64,000 nt of DNA from Portulaca oleracea (Eukaryota > Streptophyta > Magnoliopsida > Caryophyllales > Portulacaceae). The DNA lies in contig CM055887.1 in the NCBI GenBank assembly GCA_029582165.1, forward strand, positions 13,939,190-14,003,189, written 5' to 3'. Under the pieces are notes generated by a model. That model did not search any database and was not told the origin of the DNA. It saw nothing but the letters and a program-made list of their open reading frames with translations. A program made the translations under genes and the position numbers. Below, piece by piece: positions 1 through 11,994 of the stretch. The stretch's first letter is position 1. Each line of letters begins with the position of its first letter.

Positions 1-232
1 ATTTTTTTCATATCTCTTCTGGGTTTCTGATTTTTGAATGTGATTAGTTTGCAAATTGGCAATTAAGCTCTAGATGAGGTTGAATAGAATATGTAGTTTT
101 TGTACTGGTCCTTTTCCTTCTCCCTCTTCCAGTGGGGGTTCCTCTCTGAACAAAACGTTTGGCCTTGGGATTTTGAGAAGTTGGTCAATTTTTCAGATTT
201 TTTTTTTTTGGGGGGGGGGATTGACCAATACG
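1..232. other. No gene; AT-rich left edge with T/G homopolymer
   Basis: I see no coding signal on either strand here. A run of Ts followed by about ten Gs lies near 200-220. The short minus-strand reading frame across 63-302 crosses this homopolymer and a repeat, so it is not supported. Confidence 0.5.
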
Positions 233-385
233 TATTAGATGCATTCGGAGCATGTGTTCCAGGTATCTGCAAGTGAACAATCACATGAATCATAGTGAAC
301 AATCATAATAATAAGAGTGAACAACCTAATATATATGAGTGAACAATTATCGAATATGGAGCACATGCTCCAGGAGCACCTAATA
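233..385. repeat. Small MITE-like inverted-repeat element
   Basis: The ends are inverted copies of each other: TATTAGATGC followed by GGAGCATGTG on the left, and the complement of TATTAGGTGC and GGAGCATGTG on the right, about 25 bp with a few mismatches. The body holds four copies of AGTGAACAA. Target duplications are not clear, so the superfamily is open. Confidence 0.45.
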
Positions 386-535
386 AATTGCAGGGATTGA
401 CGGCACCATCGATGAGCAACCCTAGCGAGATTTAGATTGCGTTTGAGCGATCGAAGAGGAGTGTCTGAGCGTTTGGGATTTTTAATTCAAAACATTTTTT
501 TTTAACTTCATAACGGTAATTAGGAAAATGTTTAC

Positions 536-1093
536 GGGGCTTTTTTGCATTTTGGACCTCGAATTTTAGGGGTATTTACATTCTGAACTCTTAGTTTTCA
601 ACTTTAACTTTTTGGACCCTAAAGTTTGTAGGCTGAAAAAAAAGGACCCTAAAGTTTGTGAGATGAAAAAAAAGCTCGTTTCCCGTTTTTCTTTTTCTTT
701 CCATGTTTGAATTTCTCTCCCGGTTGGCATCAAACTTCAAGACTAAGGTTAAAACCGATATTAAAGTTATAATAAACCTCTTTTATTCATGTTGGAGTTA
801 CTTAAAACCATGTACTCAGGGGTCTAAGTAGCTTCGACGCGAATAAGAGAGGTGTATTATAGCTTCAATATTAGTTTTAACCATAGGCCTAAAGTTTGAC
901 GTCAATCGGGAGATAAATTCAAACATGGGAGGAAAATAAAAAATGAGACATCTGCCTTTTTCTTCAGTCCACAAACTTTAAGGTCCTTTTTTATTCAGCC
1001 TACAAACTTTAGGGTCCAAAATGTTAAAGTTGAAAACCAAGGGTTCAGAATGTAAATATCCCTAAAATTCGGGGTCCAAAATGCAAAAAACCC
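536..1093. mobile_element. Mutator-like foldback MITE, copy 1
   Basis: Nearly the whole element is an inverted repeat, with arms of about 250 bp. The left arm begins GGGGCTTTTTTGCATTTTGG and the right arm is the complement of GGGTTTTTTGCATTTTGG. It is flanked by AATGTTTAC (527-535) and AATGTTTAT (1094-1102), a 9-bp target duplication with one mismatch. No transposase is encoded. The 9-bp duplication, long arms and G-start suggest a Mutator-type (MULE) origin; the family is shared with the elements at 37-40 kb and 46 kb. Confidence 0.75.
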
Positions 1094-1203
1094 AATGTTT
1101 ATGGGATGAAATATTTTGATCATTAAGTCTACCACTTGGAATATATTAAAAATGAGTTGACAACTTGGAATAATCAATAATTGATTTTACATCTAACAGT
1201 GTG

Positions 1204-1449
1204 TGTTAGAAAAGTGTCCTACAATCACCCGATCTCTTGAACCAACAATTAGTTGTTTAGTTTAGGATTCTATTTGAAATATTATCTTTGATTTTATTTT
1301 GAAATAATATCTTTTGATATTATCTTCGTTCATTGTACTCTCTACCAATAGTGGATTTATTTGTGTTTGTGCCGGCCGTGGTTTTTTTTTCAGGATTCCA
1401 GTTTCCTCGATAAATTCTTATCTCCTTTATTCTTATGAAATCCCTAACA
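1204..1449. mobile_element. Solo LTR (246 bp, probably Copia-type)
   Basis: The segment begins TGTTAG and ends CTAACA, giving a 6-bp terminal inverted repeat with the canonical TG...CA ends. It is flanked by perfect 5-bp GTGTG duplications at 1199-1203 and 1450-1454. No internal retroelement domain adjoins it, so it is a solo LTR left by recombination between two LTRs. The short length and TGTTAG end suggest Copia, which is an inference. Confidence 0.75.
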
Positions 1450-1454
1450 GTGTG

Positions 1455-2850
1455 TGATCGTGAATATTAGGGGTGTGGTCATGGACACACACAATGTTTT
1501 AAAAGAGTTTACGTACACTTGGACTTTTTTTATGGTAATTCAATGCGTCTAATTCTTCTATCTCGTGAATCGATCTGGGGCGTGGGATCTGTGATACCAC
1601 ATGACTCATATATTTGGACTTTGTTATTGACATTTGTAGAAATGGATGGAAGGCACGATGAAGTTACGCAGTATTTAAAAAGAAAAAAAAAACTCTGAAA
1701 AAAAGATTAATTAAAGGGGGTATACGTATATTATGCATCCTTATTTGTAACCACTTTAATTATGTTTTCAAACTATAAATGCATGCAAACATGCAAACGG
1801 TGCGTTGAATAATTTTGCATTTATGATTCGCATATTTTTTTTCACACCATTACGCATGAGAGATAAGATCGTTCACACGTAATAATCTACCAAATGACAA
1901 ACAAAGTTTAGCTTTCAACAAGCCTTAAGAGATTCCTTTTTTTTTTTTCTTTGTTGTTTTCTCCGTCTCCTTTGGTGATCTTTTAGGGATTTTAATAGCT
2001 TTCAAACACGCATGAGTGATAAATGGGTTGTTTACAAACATACAGTGAAGCTTGTTGGAGGAAATAATGGATAATGATATACAATTAATGGAAGTATTTC
2101 CATTAATTGACACCACTAAAATTTAAAAAAAAAATCAATTTAAAAACAATAAGGAAAAATATTAAGCATATATACAATTTGATATCATAGAGTAGCAAAA
2201 GACATTTTGTAGCCTGCTAGTTATGCATGTGAAATAGGAGTTGGTTTGTAATATTGATTGTGGGTTCAATCCCTGGCTTGACCCTTTTTAGTTGTTTCGG
2301 TGTTTTTTTTAAAATCAATATGATTAAATTAGATTTTAAATTAGATTTTTTTAAAATCAATATTGATCATATTTAGTTGTAATTTATAAATTAGATTTTT
2401 ATGATTAAATCAATATGATTAAATTAGGGTTTGCTAATTGCTTGTTGTATATGTATGAATGAGAAAATTTTGTTAAACTATCGTTTTAATTTGTACACAT
2501 ATAAATTGAATTATGTACTACTTATGTGAAATTGTGGAGGTTGTTAAGTGTTTGAATGAAGATGCATGTATTAGTGATTTAATATCATTTTTAGTGTTTA
2601 CTTTGACGTTTATGTATTACACTATCATGAATTGGTTATATTTTGACTTTTATTTTAGTGTTTATTTGTGTTCAATTTTGAAGGAAATTATCTGACACCA
2701 CTGACTTTAAATCCTGGATCCGCCACTGCTAAGGGGGCTTGTTTCGCATTAAGGATGAGCCTTAGTATAATCACTCAAGTATAGTTCTAGTCTAGATAAG
2801 AGAGAAAAAAAAAACGTGATTAGATGATAGTGTGTTAAATGACAAATAAT
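1455..2850. other. Gene-free AT-rich stretch
   Basis: No exon-like coding sequence is visible. A box-B-like motif (GTGGGTTCAATCCC) near 2260-2275 preceded by TAGCCTGCTAG could be a worn SINE promoter, but there is no tail or target duplication to support it. The rest is AT-rich sequence with homopolymer runs. Confidence 0.4.
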
Positions 2851-4154
2851 TGATAAGTGCATATTTTGCCTATATTTTTAACGAATTCTAATAGTGGATT
2901 AGGGATTATTTTGATTTAAAATATTAATTTATATCTTCATTTTCATATTACATTTGGTGTTGTTTTTTTTTTATGCGAATTTGTAGGTTTTGAAGCCAAA
3001 AACACCATCATTCCAAGTTTTTGGTGAAAGCAAGTTCACCACGAACCTCCTTTATGGCAAATTAAATAGACAGTGGCAACAAACTCTAGTTTTTCAGAGC
3101 TGAAGTTTCATAGACAACAGACACTCCGAGCTTCCCGTGGTGTTCACTCCGGTCCGTGGTGGCCCCATTTGTTAGCCCCCTTCGTAAGGTTTCGTGAAAT
3201 TTGACGAGTTTAAGTGTCGAAATTGCGTTTATGTGATTTTAAGCCCAAAACCAAGCGGAGAGAGGGGATTCTTCATCTTTTACTCTTCCATATTTCATCA
3301 CTCTCTAATCCAAATCAAATCATGAAAGACAAAAAACCAAAGATCGAGAAGAAATTTGGCGCGTTCGTGAAGAAAATTCCATCAGGGGTCGAAAGACTCG
3401 AGCAAAATTCTCTTCGAAGATTGCTCAACCCTTTTCATGTTCTGTTCATTTTGAGGTTTGAATACAATGTTTGGAACATTTATCATGCTCACAATAATTA
3501 TGAGTGAGTATATTTTAGTGTTTTAGGGATTTGTGAACCGAAACAATGGTGTTTGATTAAATTTTCACAGTTTCTGCTAGAATTCTTATTTCGAACCAAT
3601 AGAAGTCGTGCTTATTCTTGTGTATGAGTATTATTTAAGCACTTGAATACTTGTAATTTGAGATTAGCCTACGTAGTACTGAAAAGTGAGTTGGATTGAT
3701 ATGATTATCAGCTTTTCTTACTTGTTTATGAAATTTGAGAAAATATTAGAAAACTAGAGAGTCACTTTGATAATTCGAGAGCTTCAACTTTGTTTAACTT
3801 AAAAAACATATAAAAGTTCTTGCTTAGTTTAATTAGAGTAGTTCTATTTGGCATCGAAAGAACGGTAGAGTGCATTTAATTATCTATTCTTAATTTGAAT
3901 GAAAGAGTGCCTTCACAAGCTATATGTTTTAATAATCAAACTTGTTGTTAGGAACGTAAACACCAAGATATTTTTCCCCGATGATGAAATTCTATAATTA
4001 TTTCCTTGTCTTTATTAGCTAGTGTTAGTTAATTTGAAGCAAACCAAAAACCAATTTACAAGTAGAGGCCTAGTCCACTGTGTTACTTGATTATGTCCTT
4101 GTGGGATCGACTTTGACGTGCTACAACCATACTTGCGTGCTTGCGGCCTTGTCA
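2851..4154 (+). mobile_element. Solo LTR of a Tat-like Ty3/Gypsy family (1304 bp)
   Basis: It begins TGATAAGTGC and ends with GTGGGATCGACTTTGACG, a GTGCTTGCGG motif and finally TTGTCA. Both ends are of the same type as the LTRs of the element at 4508-10567 when that one is read on the minus strand (TGATAAGTGC at its start; GTGGGATCGACCTCGAT, GCGCTTGCGG and CCTATCA at its end). Perfect 5-bp ATAAT duplications flank it (2846-2850 and 4155-4159). The open frame at 3214-3507 lies inside the LTR and is not a gene. Confidence 0.75.
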
Positions 4155-4159
4155 ATAAT

Positions 4160-4507
4160 CATCTCTTTTTATAAGGGAGCTCCCTAGGTTTAGTCAACAA
4201 CCTCTAATTAAGAAGATGCATTAAAGATGGTTAGGATACCTAACCCATCATTTCACCATAGGATTAATTAACTTACAATTGTTGAAGGTCAAAGATAGCA
4301 ATAATAATACTAGATCATATCATATGTTAAATAATCATATCAAATACTCGTTGGATTTTTATTTATTACTAGCAGTAGACGAACACGACCCATGCCTGAC
4401 TAACACGACTCATGTTGATTAACTCAGCCCACATTAAAACACACACGAGTCATGTTCGTTGCTGGAATGTTTTTCTTAAGTTTTATCCACCAACACGTCT
4501 TGTGTTG
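4160..4507. other. Spacer between two LTR elements
   Basis: AT-rich, with no gene seen. It includes several short repeats of the form ACACGACTCATG near 4380-4460. Confidence 0.4.
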
Positions 4508-5942
4508 TGATAGGCCGCAAGCGCACGGGTGTACGTGTAGCAAATATCGAGGTCGATCCCACAAGGACTTTTCCTTTCAACGCACTGAACTAGCCTCCTA
4601 GTTGATCGCTAAGCCGATCCGGTTTTTGTTTTGAATCAACTAAATCTAACTCTAATCACAAGCAAGGTCTAAAGAAATGAATATTCACTAAACTATTCTG
4701 ATTAAATCAAGGGGAAAAGGCGTTCAGGGGATGAAACCTAAGTCAAATAACGAATCAACGATGTGGATTGAACTTTCATTTCATTAATTTGCACAATCAA
4801 GGTTCGATAATCGCATAGAATATTTCACAATGAGATTTTGCCACTAGAGCGAATTGCCAAGACTAACCAAGCACCTACTTTCGTGGTTATTTCGATTAAG
4901 TCAAGGTTAAAGATCTAATTATCTCAAGAACCCTAATTAAAACTTCTATGTCTAGACAATTTTAACTAGTTCAATCTAGGTTTTCGGGTAATCAAACTTC
5001 TCCTTTCGGTACTTCATCCAACAACCTATTAACATGCAATTGGTGATCAAGCAAAAGCAATAACAATTCAATTCAAAGACCAAATAGATTGAAACAAACT
5101 AAATTCATGATAATTCAATCCAACAAAGTTAATTCATCAAGCAATTTCAAAAGTTCATCCCCTAAACTAAAAGAACTACTCACAATTCATGTTTAAAACT
5201 ACAAAGTAAAAGAAATCTATTCTAGAAAGCATATGGAAATCTATGAGAGATTGAGAAATAAACCCAAGTGAAGAACAAACTTGCTAGGGATCAACAATGG
5301 AGGACTTTTGCTCCTCCACTTCAAAGTATGTTCGAGTTGCTCTTCAATCTTCAATCTTCTCTCAATCTTCAATCATGGAATGGAATATGGATGATGAATG
5401 ATATGATTAGGGCATGAAATGGATGATGGTGGATGATTCTCCTAAACTACGCCGGAAATAAGCATAATATAGGCAAATATCAACTCAAAACCGCCGAAAA
5501 TGAAAAGACAGGAGAGACACGGACCGTGCCAGGGTAGGCACGGACCGTGCCCCATGTGACACGGACCGTGCTCCCTGTGACACGGACCGTGTCAGCTTCC
5601 TTGTTGAATTTTCTCGCTCTCTGGCCATAGACACGACCCGTGCTCTTCCTGGGGGCACCCGTGTCACTGCTTTCTCGAGCCTAGGGGTACTTTGGGCCAT
5701 TGTTTGGGCCTTGGATGATCCAACACCTCACTTCTTGGTCCTTTAAGCTCATAACTTGGATCTACACTTGCTTTTTGGGCTCAGTTTACATCGATTCTTC
5801 ACAAATTCCCTACAAAACTCACCAAACTCCAAACCAAGTGTAATATGGGAAATTCGGGTATAAAATAACACAATCAAATCAAATATTTCCCAAATTCTCA
5901 TCAAAACAACCAAGTATTCATATATACAAGAAGCACTTATCA
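4508..5942 (-). repeat. 3' LTR (left copy)
   Basis: Direct repeat partner of 9138-10567, with TGATA...TATCA ends. It carries four perfect CACGGACCGTG palindromes. The ORFs reading through it on either strand are repeated in the other LTR and look non-coding. Confidence 0.9.
5518..5591. repeat. Four CACGGACCGTG palindromes at exact 21-bp spacing
   Basis: The 11-bp palindrome starts at 5518, 5539, 5560 and 5581. The other LTR keeps three at the same spacing (10164, 10185, 10206), with the first unit degenerate. Related half-sites (CACGACCCGTG, CACCCGTG) follow about 50 bp on. It may be a protein-binding array or simply a tandem repeat. Confidence 0.85.
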
Positions 5943-7853
5943 AAATCCCCCATGCTTAGTCCTTGCTTGTCCCTAAGTAAGTCCAAACTCAAAAAGAAAA
6001 GGCAAAGAAAGAAAATGAAAGAAAATAAAAGAAAACGGGACAAAAAGACTCAAAGAACTCAAAGCAAAAGTAAAAAGACTCAAAAGTAAAAATAATAAAA
6101 CGAAAATTTTTATTTAATTACAACTCCTAAGGATGACAAAGATAGAACATTCAATCAACCCAATCTAATCTAAAGTACAGCCCGAGAGTGAAAAAGAAGC
6201 CAATTTACACAAGTAAATTGAAGACAAATTATTCAAGAAAGGTACTCATCAAGTTCAACCAATCATCCTTAATCACTGAATGAGATAAGAAGGCACATGT
6301 TAAGCATGAAACTAGGTATGAATGAAGAGCAAACTCACTTTCTGGGAATGTAGAAACACTCCTCTCATGTGTTTAAATATAAAAATCATTGAAAGTTCGC
6401 TCAAATACTCAAACCAAAGGCACAACCAACCACGTACTTGCTAAGAATCTCAACTCTCCACCGCAATTTGCAAAGCAACAATGACAATCAAGAGGACTTT
6501 CAAGGGTTGTAACGGGGCTAGGGTTAAGGGTAAGGAGTGGATAATATTTGGGAATTGTGGAGCTAGAAGCCAAAGCTTGAAATTATGTCGCACCAATTCA
6601 ACATACATACACTCTCACCACTTAAAATCAATCCAAATCAACCCCACAAACAATTGGAAACTTGCCTCAAAACAAAAGAAACACAATGTCAAACACTTTA
6701 TTCTCTTCTTTTTTTTTCTTCTTTTTTTTTTTCCGGAATTCTCCGATTTTTATGTTTTTTTTTCACTTTTTCTATATTTTTCTTTCTTCTTGAATGAAAC
6801 ATACACACAAACAAACAAACTCACACTTATATACAACTCACTAGGTAAGTTACCAACTCTACCCAACAACTTCAATGTACATGATTTGGGGAATCAAATC
6901 AATATTTACAACTCAAACCAATCCCCATCACAAACCAAACCACAAAAGTAACCACAATCAACCCAACTTCATACTCAAAACATTTCAAGCAATGGCTTAA
7001 GGGTAGAAAATATATAATCGGCCAAGGCTTATAATATGGTTCAAGAAAAGGAAAAGTCAAGGCAAGAAAGGGGCTAACTACGGATATTCTGATGTAAACG
7101 GGTGGTCAAGGCTTGCGGGTTCAAATCCTAATGCCTCTATGATCTTGTCAATGTACAACGCATAGCAATTTCAAGGAGATGCAAAGCAAATGAAGGAGGA
7201 TGCAACAATGGCGAGTCACTCATGGAAATAAGACTAATAAAAATGATTAGTCTTTTCTTTTAGGCTTATGTGGACTCACGGGTAGCGCTCAACAATCATT
7301 ACCTAGTTTAAAAAGATATGCATACGCACAACTCACTCTTACAATAGAAACAAAGGTAATCGGTCTAACTATCCTAGCACAATTCTTACAACATTTAGCT
7401 TCACAACTCGTGTCAATTCACAGTCCTTCACAAACGGGCTATACAAGATCAAATCAAGTCAAAAGAAGACTAACTAGCTTAATCCTATAACTAATAGTTT
7501 TTTTTTTAATTTTTTTTCAAATTTTCTGATTTTTTTCATTTTTCAAAAATGTTTTACAAGACTCAAAATGAAAACAAGAAAATATGAAACTAAAACAAAC
7601 TACGAAAAGAAGAAAAGAAAAACTACAAGCAAATCTAACTAATGCACATGTATACCATAATGGACAAAGACTACAAATATCAAATTTTTCACACGAATCC
7701 CCCCATGCTTGGACAAAGCATTGTCCTCAATGCAAGCACAATCAAATAAATTGCAAAAGGGGAAATAAGGAAAGATCTCACCAGGTTAGGTGCTAGATGC
7801 ACCTAAACTATCGCCTCTGCAAGAATGGGGCGAATGGAGCATCAGTCACCCCA
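5943..7853 (-). other. Non-coding internal region of the LTR element
   Basis: This 1.9-kb part lies between the broken ORF and the 3' LTR. It has T-rich and A-rich tracts and no recognised domain. The plus-strand frames at 6481-6951 and 7584-7796 are low-complexity and are not supported as genes. Confidence 0.6.
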
Positions 7854-9004
7854 TCAAGAACTCAAGACTAAGGCCATTACTGCAGATGATGTCAATGCCC
7901 TAAGAAGCTTGTCAAACTCTTCAGCATGCGGTTTACAAGCTTGCAAATAAGAGAGCAACAAAAGAGTTATAGCAGAAAATGTAAGTATCGCTCTCTTAAA
8001 TAGATCAAAGGCCTTAGAAAAATCAAAAGAATCAAAATAAGTCGTCCACATGATTTTTCTAGCTGAGTCCTCTAAGCATTCACAATATGGATCAAGATAG
8101 AGATGAAACCCTTCTAAAGTGCCTAAGGACAAGTCAAAGACATTGTTGGTCCCCTCAATCACAGTCACATCACAAGAGTTAACCACACATTCCACATCAA
8201 CATGAACATCAATGGTCTTTTCACAGGGAATGGGCTCCTCAAGGTTCTTAGGGGCAACAGAAGTTAGTGAACAAAGTATAGAAGCATGGAGTACATCATC
8301 AGATTGCTCTCTTGAAGAAACCAATCCACCCACAAACCCCTCACAAGACTCCTCATCAATAGCATCAATTGACTCATGACAAACATCATCATCATACTAG
8401 CATCAAACCTATGGGAATCACTCACCTCAAACCCCGTCGACTGAGAAAAAGGTAAGGATGCATTAGGAAAAGTCAAGACACCATCAGTAGTGTCTCTAGG
8501 TAAGCTAGAATGAGAAGGAGCGACAGTTGGCAAAGATGACTCAGAAGAGTAAACTATTTCCTCTAGACTAGCTTCCAACTTATCTTGTTGCTCTCAGACC
8601 GCCTCATCAAAATCAAGACTAGCTAAGCTGCACAGGCATGTAGATTCATCATGGTCAAAAGAATTACACAAACGACAATGAGGCAAACAATGGGGTTGAG
8701 TACATAATCTAGCATGAGATACAGAAAGATTGGGGAAAGAAGATGCACCATAATAATTTTCAAAATCACGAGTATCACGTGCAAGCCACTCAAGCAAACT
8801 CCAAGCTTGATCAACAGTTTGAGTATCATTGAAACCAAAATACTCTAATAGAGTACGGGTCTCTATATTCACCCCCTCCACAACAATATCAAGAATATCT
8901 GATTTCCCAGGAATAATACCACATGGAACAGGACAAGCAAGTAATCGCTCAAAATAGCGCCAAAATAATTCCTGCTCAAATTGGGGGAAATAGATAATTG
9001 CCAT
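7854..9004 (-). pseudogene. Broken gag-like ORF with CCHC zinc knuckle
   Basis: Translation from the ATG at 9004-9002 begins MAIIYFPQFEQELFWRYF. A CX2CX4HX4C zinc knuckle (CRLC, then H, then C) follows about 110 residues in, as in retroviral-type gag nucleocapsids. A TGA at about 8594 interrupts the frame, which stays open to about 8390. A frameshift near a CAT-repeat then moves it to a second frame that runs to 7854. That last part has a hydrophobic stretch (AILTFSAITLLLLSYLQA) that could be a membrane segment. It is the only protein-like content of the element. Gag-only non-autonomous elements are known in plants; I do not recognise this exact protein. Confidence 0.6.
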
Positions 9005-9113
9005 TTTTTTATTTTTTATATTTTTGAAAAAAAAATAATAAAAACGGGAAAAACAAAAGGGAAAAGATCTAGTCAATTTAAGGATATTCGTTCAGTGGCG
9101 GCTAGGGACAAAG

Positions 9114-9131
9114 TCCCCGACAACGGCGCCA
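9114..9131 (-). other. Primer-binding site matching tRNA-Asp
   Basis: The plus strand reads TCCCCGACAACGGCGCCA, which is the 3' end of plant tRNA-Asp(GTC) with one mismatch. Its complement (TGGCGCCGTTGTCGGGGA) therefore sits just downstream of the minus-strand 5' LTR. tRNA-Asp priming is known for Tat and Athila Gypsy lineages. Confidence 0.8.
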
Positions 9132-9137
9132 AAAACT

Positions 9138-10567
9138 TGATAGGCCGCAAGCGCACGGGTGTACGTGTAGCAAATATCGAGGTCGATCCCACAGGGACTT
9201 TTCCTTTCAACGCACTGAACTAGCCTCCTAGTTGATCGCTAAGCCGATCCGGTTTTTGTTTTGAATCAACTAAATCTAACTCTAATCACAAGCAAGGTCT
9301 AAAGAAATGAATATTCACTAAACTATTCTGATTAAATCAAGGGGAAAAGGCGTTCAGGGGATGAAACCTAAGTCAAATAACGAATCAACGATGTGGATTG
9401 AACTTTCATTTCATTAATTTGCACAATCAAGGTTCGATAATCGCATAGAATATTTCACAATGAGATTTTGCCACTAGAGCGAATTGCCAAGACTAACCAA
9501 GCACCTACTTTCGTGGTTATTTCGATTAAGTCAAGGTTAAAGATCTAATTATCTCAAGAACCCTAATTAAAACTTCTATGTCTAGACAATTTTAACTAGT
9601 TCAATCTAGGTTTTCGGGTAATCAAACTTCTCCTTTCGGTACTTCATCCAACAACCTATTAACATGCAATTGGTGATCAAGCAAAAGCAATAACAATTCA
9701 ATTCAAAGACCAAATAGATTGAAACAAACTAAATTCATGATAATTCAATCCAACAAAGTTAATTCATCAAGCAACTTCAAAAGTTCATCCCCTAAACTAA
9801 AAGAACTACTCACAATTCATGTTTAAAACTACAAAGCAAAAGAAATCTATTCTAGAAAGCATATGGAAATCTATGAGAGATTGAGAAATAAACCCAAGTG
9901 AAGAACAAACTTGCTAGGGATCAACAATGGAAGACTTTTGCTCCTCCACTTCAAAGTATGTTCGAGTTGCTCTTCAATCTTCAATCTTCTCTCAATCTTC
10001 AATCATGGAATGGAATATGGATGATGAATGATATGATTAGGGCATGAAATGGATGATGGTGGATGATTCTCCTAAACTACGCCGGAAATAAGCATAATAT
10101 AGGCAAATATCAACTCAAAACCGCCGAAAATGAAAAGACAGGAGACACGGATCGCGTGGTAGGCACGGACCGTGCCCCATGTGACACGGACCGTGCTCCC
10201 TGTGACACGGACCGTGTCAGCTTCCTTGTTGAATTTTCTCGCTCTCTGGCCATAGACACGACCCGTGCTCTTCCTGGGGGCACCCGTGTCACTGCTTTCT
10301 CGAGCCTAGGGGTACTTTGGGCCATTGTTTGGGCCTTGGATGATCCAACACCTCACTTCTTGGTCCTTTAAGCTCATAACTTGGATCTACACTTGCTTTT
10401 TGGGCTCAGTTTACATCGATTCTTCACAAATTCCCTACAAAACACACCAAACTTTAAACCAAGTGTAATATGGGAAATTCGGGTATAAAATAACACAATC
10501 AAATCAAATATTTCCCAAATTCTCATCAAAACAACCAAGTATTCATATATACAAGAAGCACTTATCA
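9138..10567 (-). repeat. 5' LTR (right copy)
   Basis: Direct repeat partner of 4508-5942, with the same TGATA/TATCA ends and followed by the TGTTG duplication. It has a small deletion and base changes in the first 21-bp palindrome unit. Confidence 0.9.
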
Positions 10568-11994
10568 TGTTGATCTTAACACTATTCGTTTTAATTAACA
10601 CAAGCATTTTGGCACTCATTTTCACATTTAAGCTTGTCTTACTTATATCCAACCTACTTATTCCCTCATTACTCTTGAATTAGTCTCAATGATGCCCCTC
10701 TATTTGAAAACAACTTAACTTTTAATTACCCGAAAAAATGGAAAGTGTGTGCTTAACAAAATTAAATTTCTCTTTAAACATTCATTTAGCACTTATACAT
10801 TATAATTTACCTAAGGCATAAATTAGACAAGTCTTTTAACATAGTGTCCTTTTTTATTAATGATGTTCATAACACACATATGACCTTCACCCTTAGTGCT
10901 CAATATATGACAAGTGTTTTGTCATTATCCTTGACAAGTGTTTCATAACATTATCTCGAAGCTCTTTATATCAACCACACATCATACTTACAAATGTAGA
11001 CTTTGGAAATAATTCTCACTCCTGCAATTGAGCTCCTACAAAGTCTATTAAAAGCTTAACCCCTCAACCTCTCGACATAACAAAAATCCAAGCCTCACAT
11101 ACCTTTGGATGTCTTATATTGATGTTTCTCTACTAATAAGATAATTTTGTACTAATTGAACTTTAGGATTGGCGTAATACCAATTGTAAAATTCAATCCT
11201 TGTGAAGAGTCTCGGGTTTTGTTCTCATCTCTTGTGACTTTTGCCAAGCAGTCCGCTTCAACTATGGTGAATCTCGAAGTACAATTCTCGGTGAAATCCG
11301 GAAGCAGAAGGGTAGTCTCGGACATCCATTGGATGGGCTCCGAGGCCTTCTAAGGTGGTCCACTTGTTCCACTAACCCCGGAGACCTCGGGACCATACCG
11401 GTCCGTCCCGAGATGTTGAACTATGACACAGACACACAACCATACACTGATACACGCCCAAACTCCAAGTCTCAGATGTACATTGTTATTAATATTCATT
11501 TTATTTAAACAAACAAACACAATTCTATACACATTTAATTACACAAAGCCATACACATTTCAAATATTTAATTACACAAATACAAGTCCTCTGACCTTTC
11601 AGTGCTCTCACAGTCTCACTAGTTCACTTACTTCACTACTCCTCCAAAAATTTAATTTACACAAAATGACAACTCACAATTCACAAATACAATCACTGGC
11701 TCAGGCTTAGCACTAAACGTTTAATTACACAAAATGACAACAATCACAACACACTTTTCATCCAACTTCTAATTCCAAGTTCAAGATTCTAACTTTTGCA
11801 ATAACAATTAATAACAATCTTACCCATGAAAAACTACAATCTGCAAGAATCTAGTGAAGTAAACTATTTAATATTTGATTTGAAGAACTTACTTTGAACT
11901 TTGAAGAACTTACAAATTATAATCTGCAAGCTGGGAGTCTGGGACTGTAGGAGTTGAACTGCTGAGTGTGGATGTTGGATCCTAGGTGCTGCTA

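Larger units (their letters stand above)
4508..10567 (-). mobile_element. Complete non-autonomous Tat-like LTR retrotransposon (LARD type)
   Basis: Two direct repeats of 1435 and 1430 bp (4508-5942 and 9138-10567), each with TGATA...TATCA ends, enclose 3.2 kb. Perfect 5-bp TGTTG duplications flank the whole (4503-4507 and 10568-10572). Read on the minus strand, the 5' LTR is the right-hand copy, followed by a primer-binding site at 9114-9131. The left-hand LTR is preceded by a purine-rich tract (minus-strand GCATGGGGGATTTT). No protease, integrase or reverse transcriptase is present; only a broken gag-like ORF adjoins the 5' LTR. The LTRs differ by only about eight substitutions and one small indel region, so insertion is fairly recent. 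Mobility would depend on proteins from an autonomous relative. Confidence 0.9.

Noticed and set aside
3214..3507. 97-codon plus-strand frame
   Set aside because: Entirely inside the solo LTR at 2851-4154.
5518..5591. Regularly spaced repeats considered as a CRISPR-like array
   Set aside because: Units are 11 bp with 10-bp linkers, in a plant LTR, with no cas genes.
5485..5700. 71-codon minus-strand frame, repeated at 10110-10325
   Set aside because: Encoded by the palindrome array in both LTRs; repeat artefact.
6481..6951. 156-codon plus-strand open frame
   Set aside because: Inside the LTR element's non-coding interior, with a Phe-rich run from poly-T; low complexity.
11156..11353. Possible gene fragment
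   Set aside because: Protein-like composition but no family recognised, short, and flanked by stops; not enough to call.
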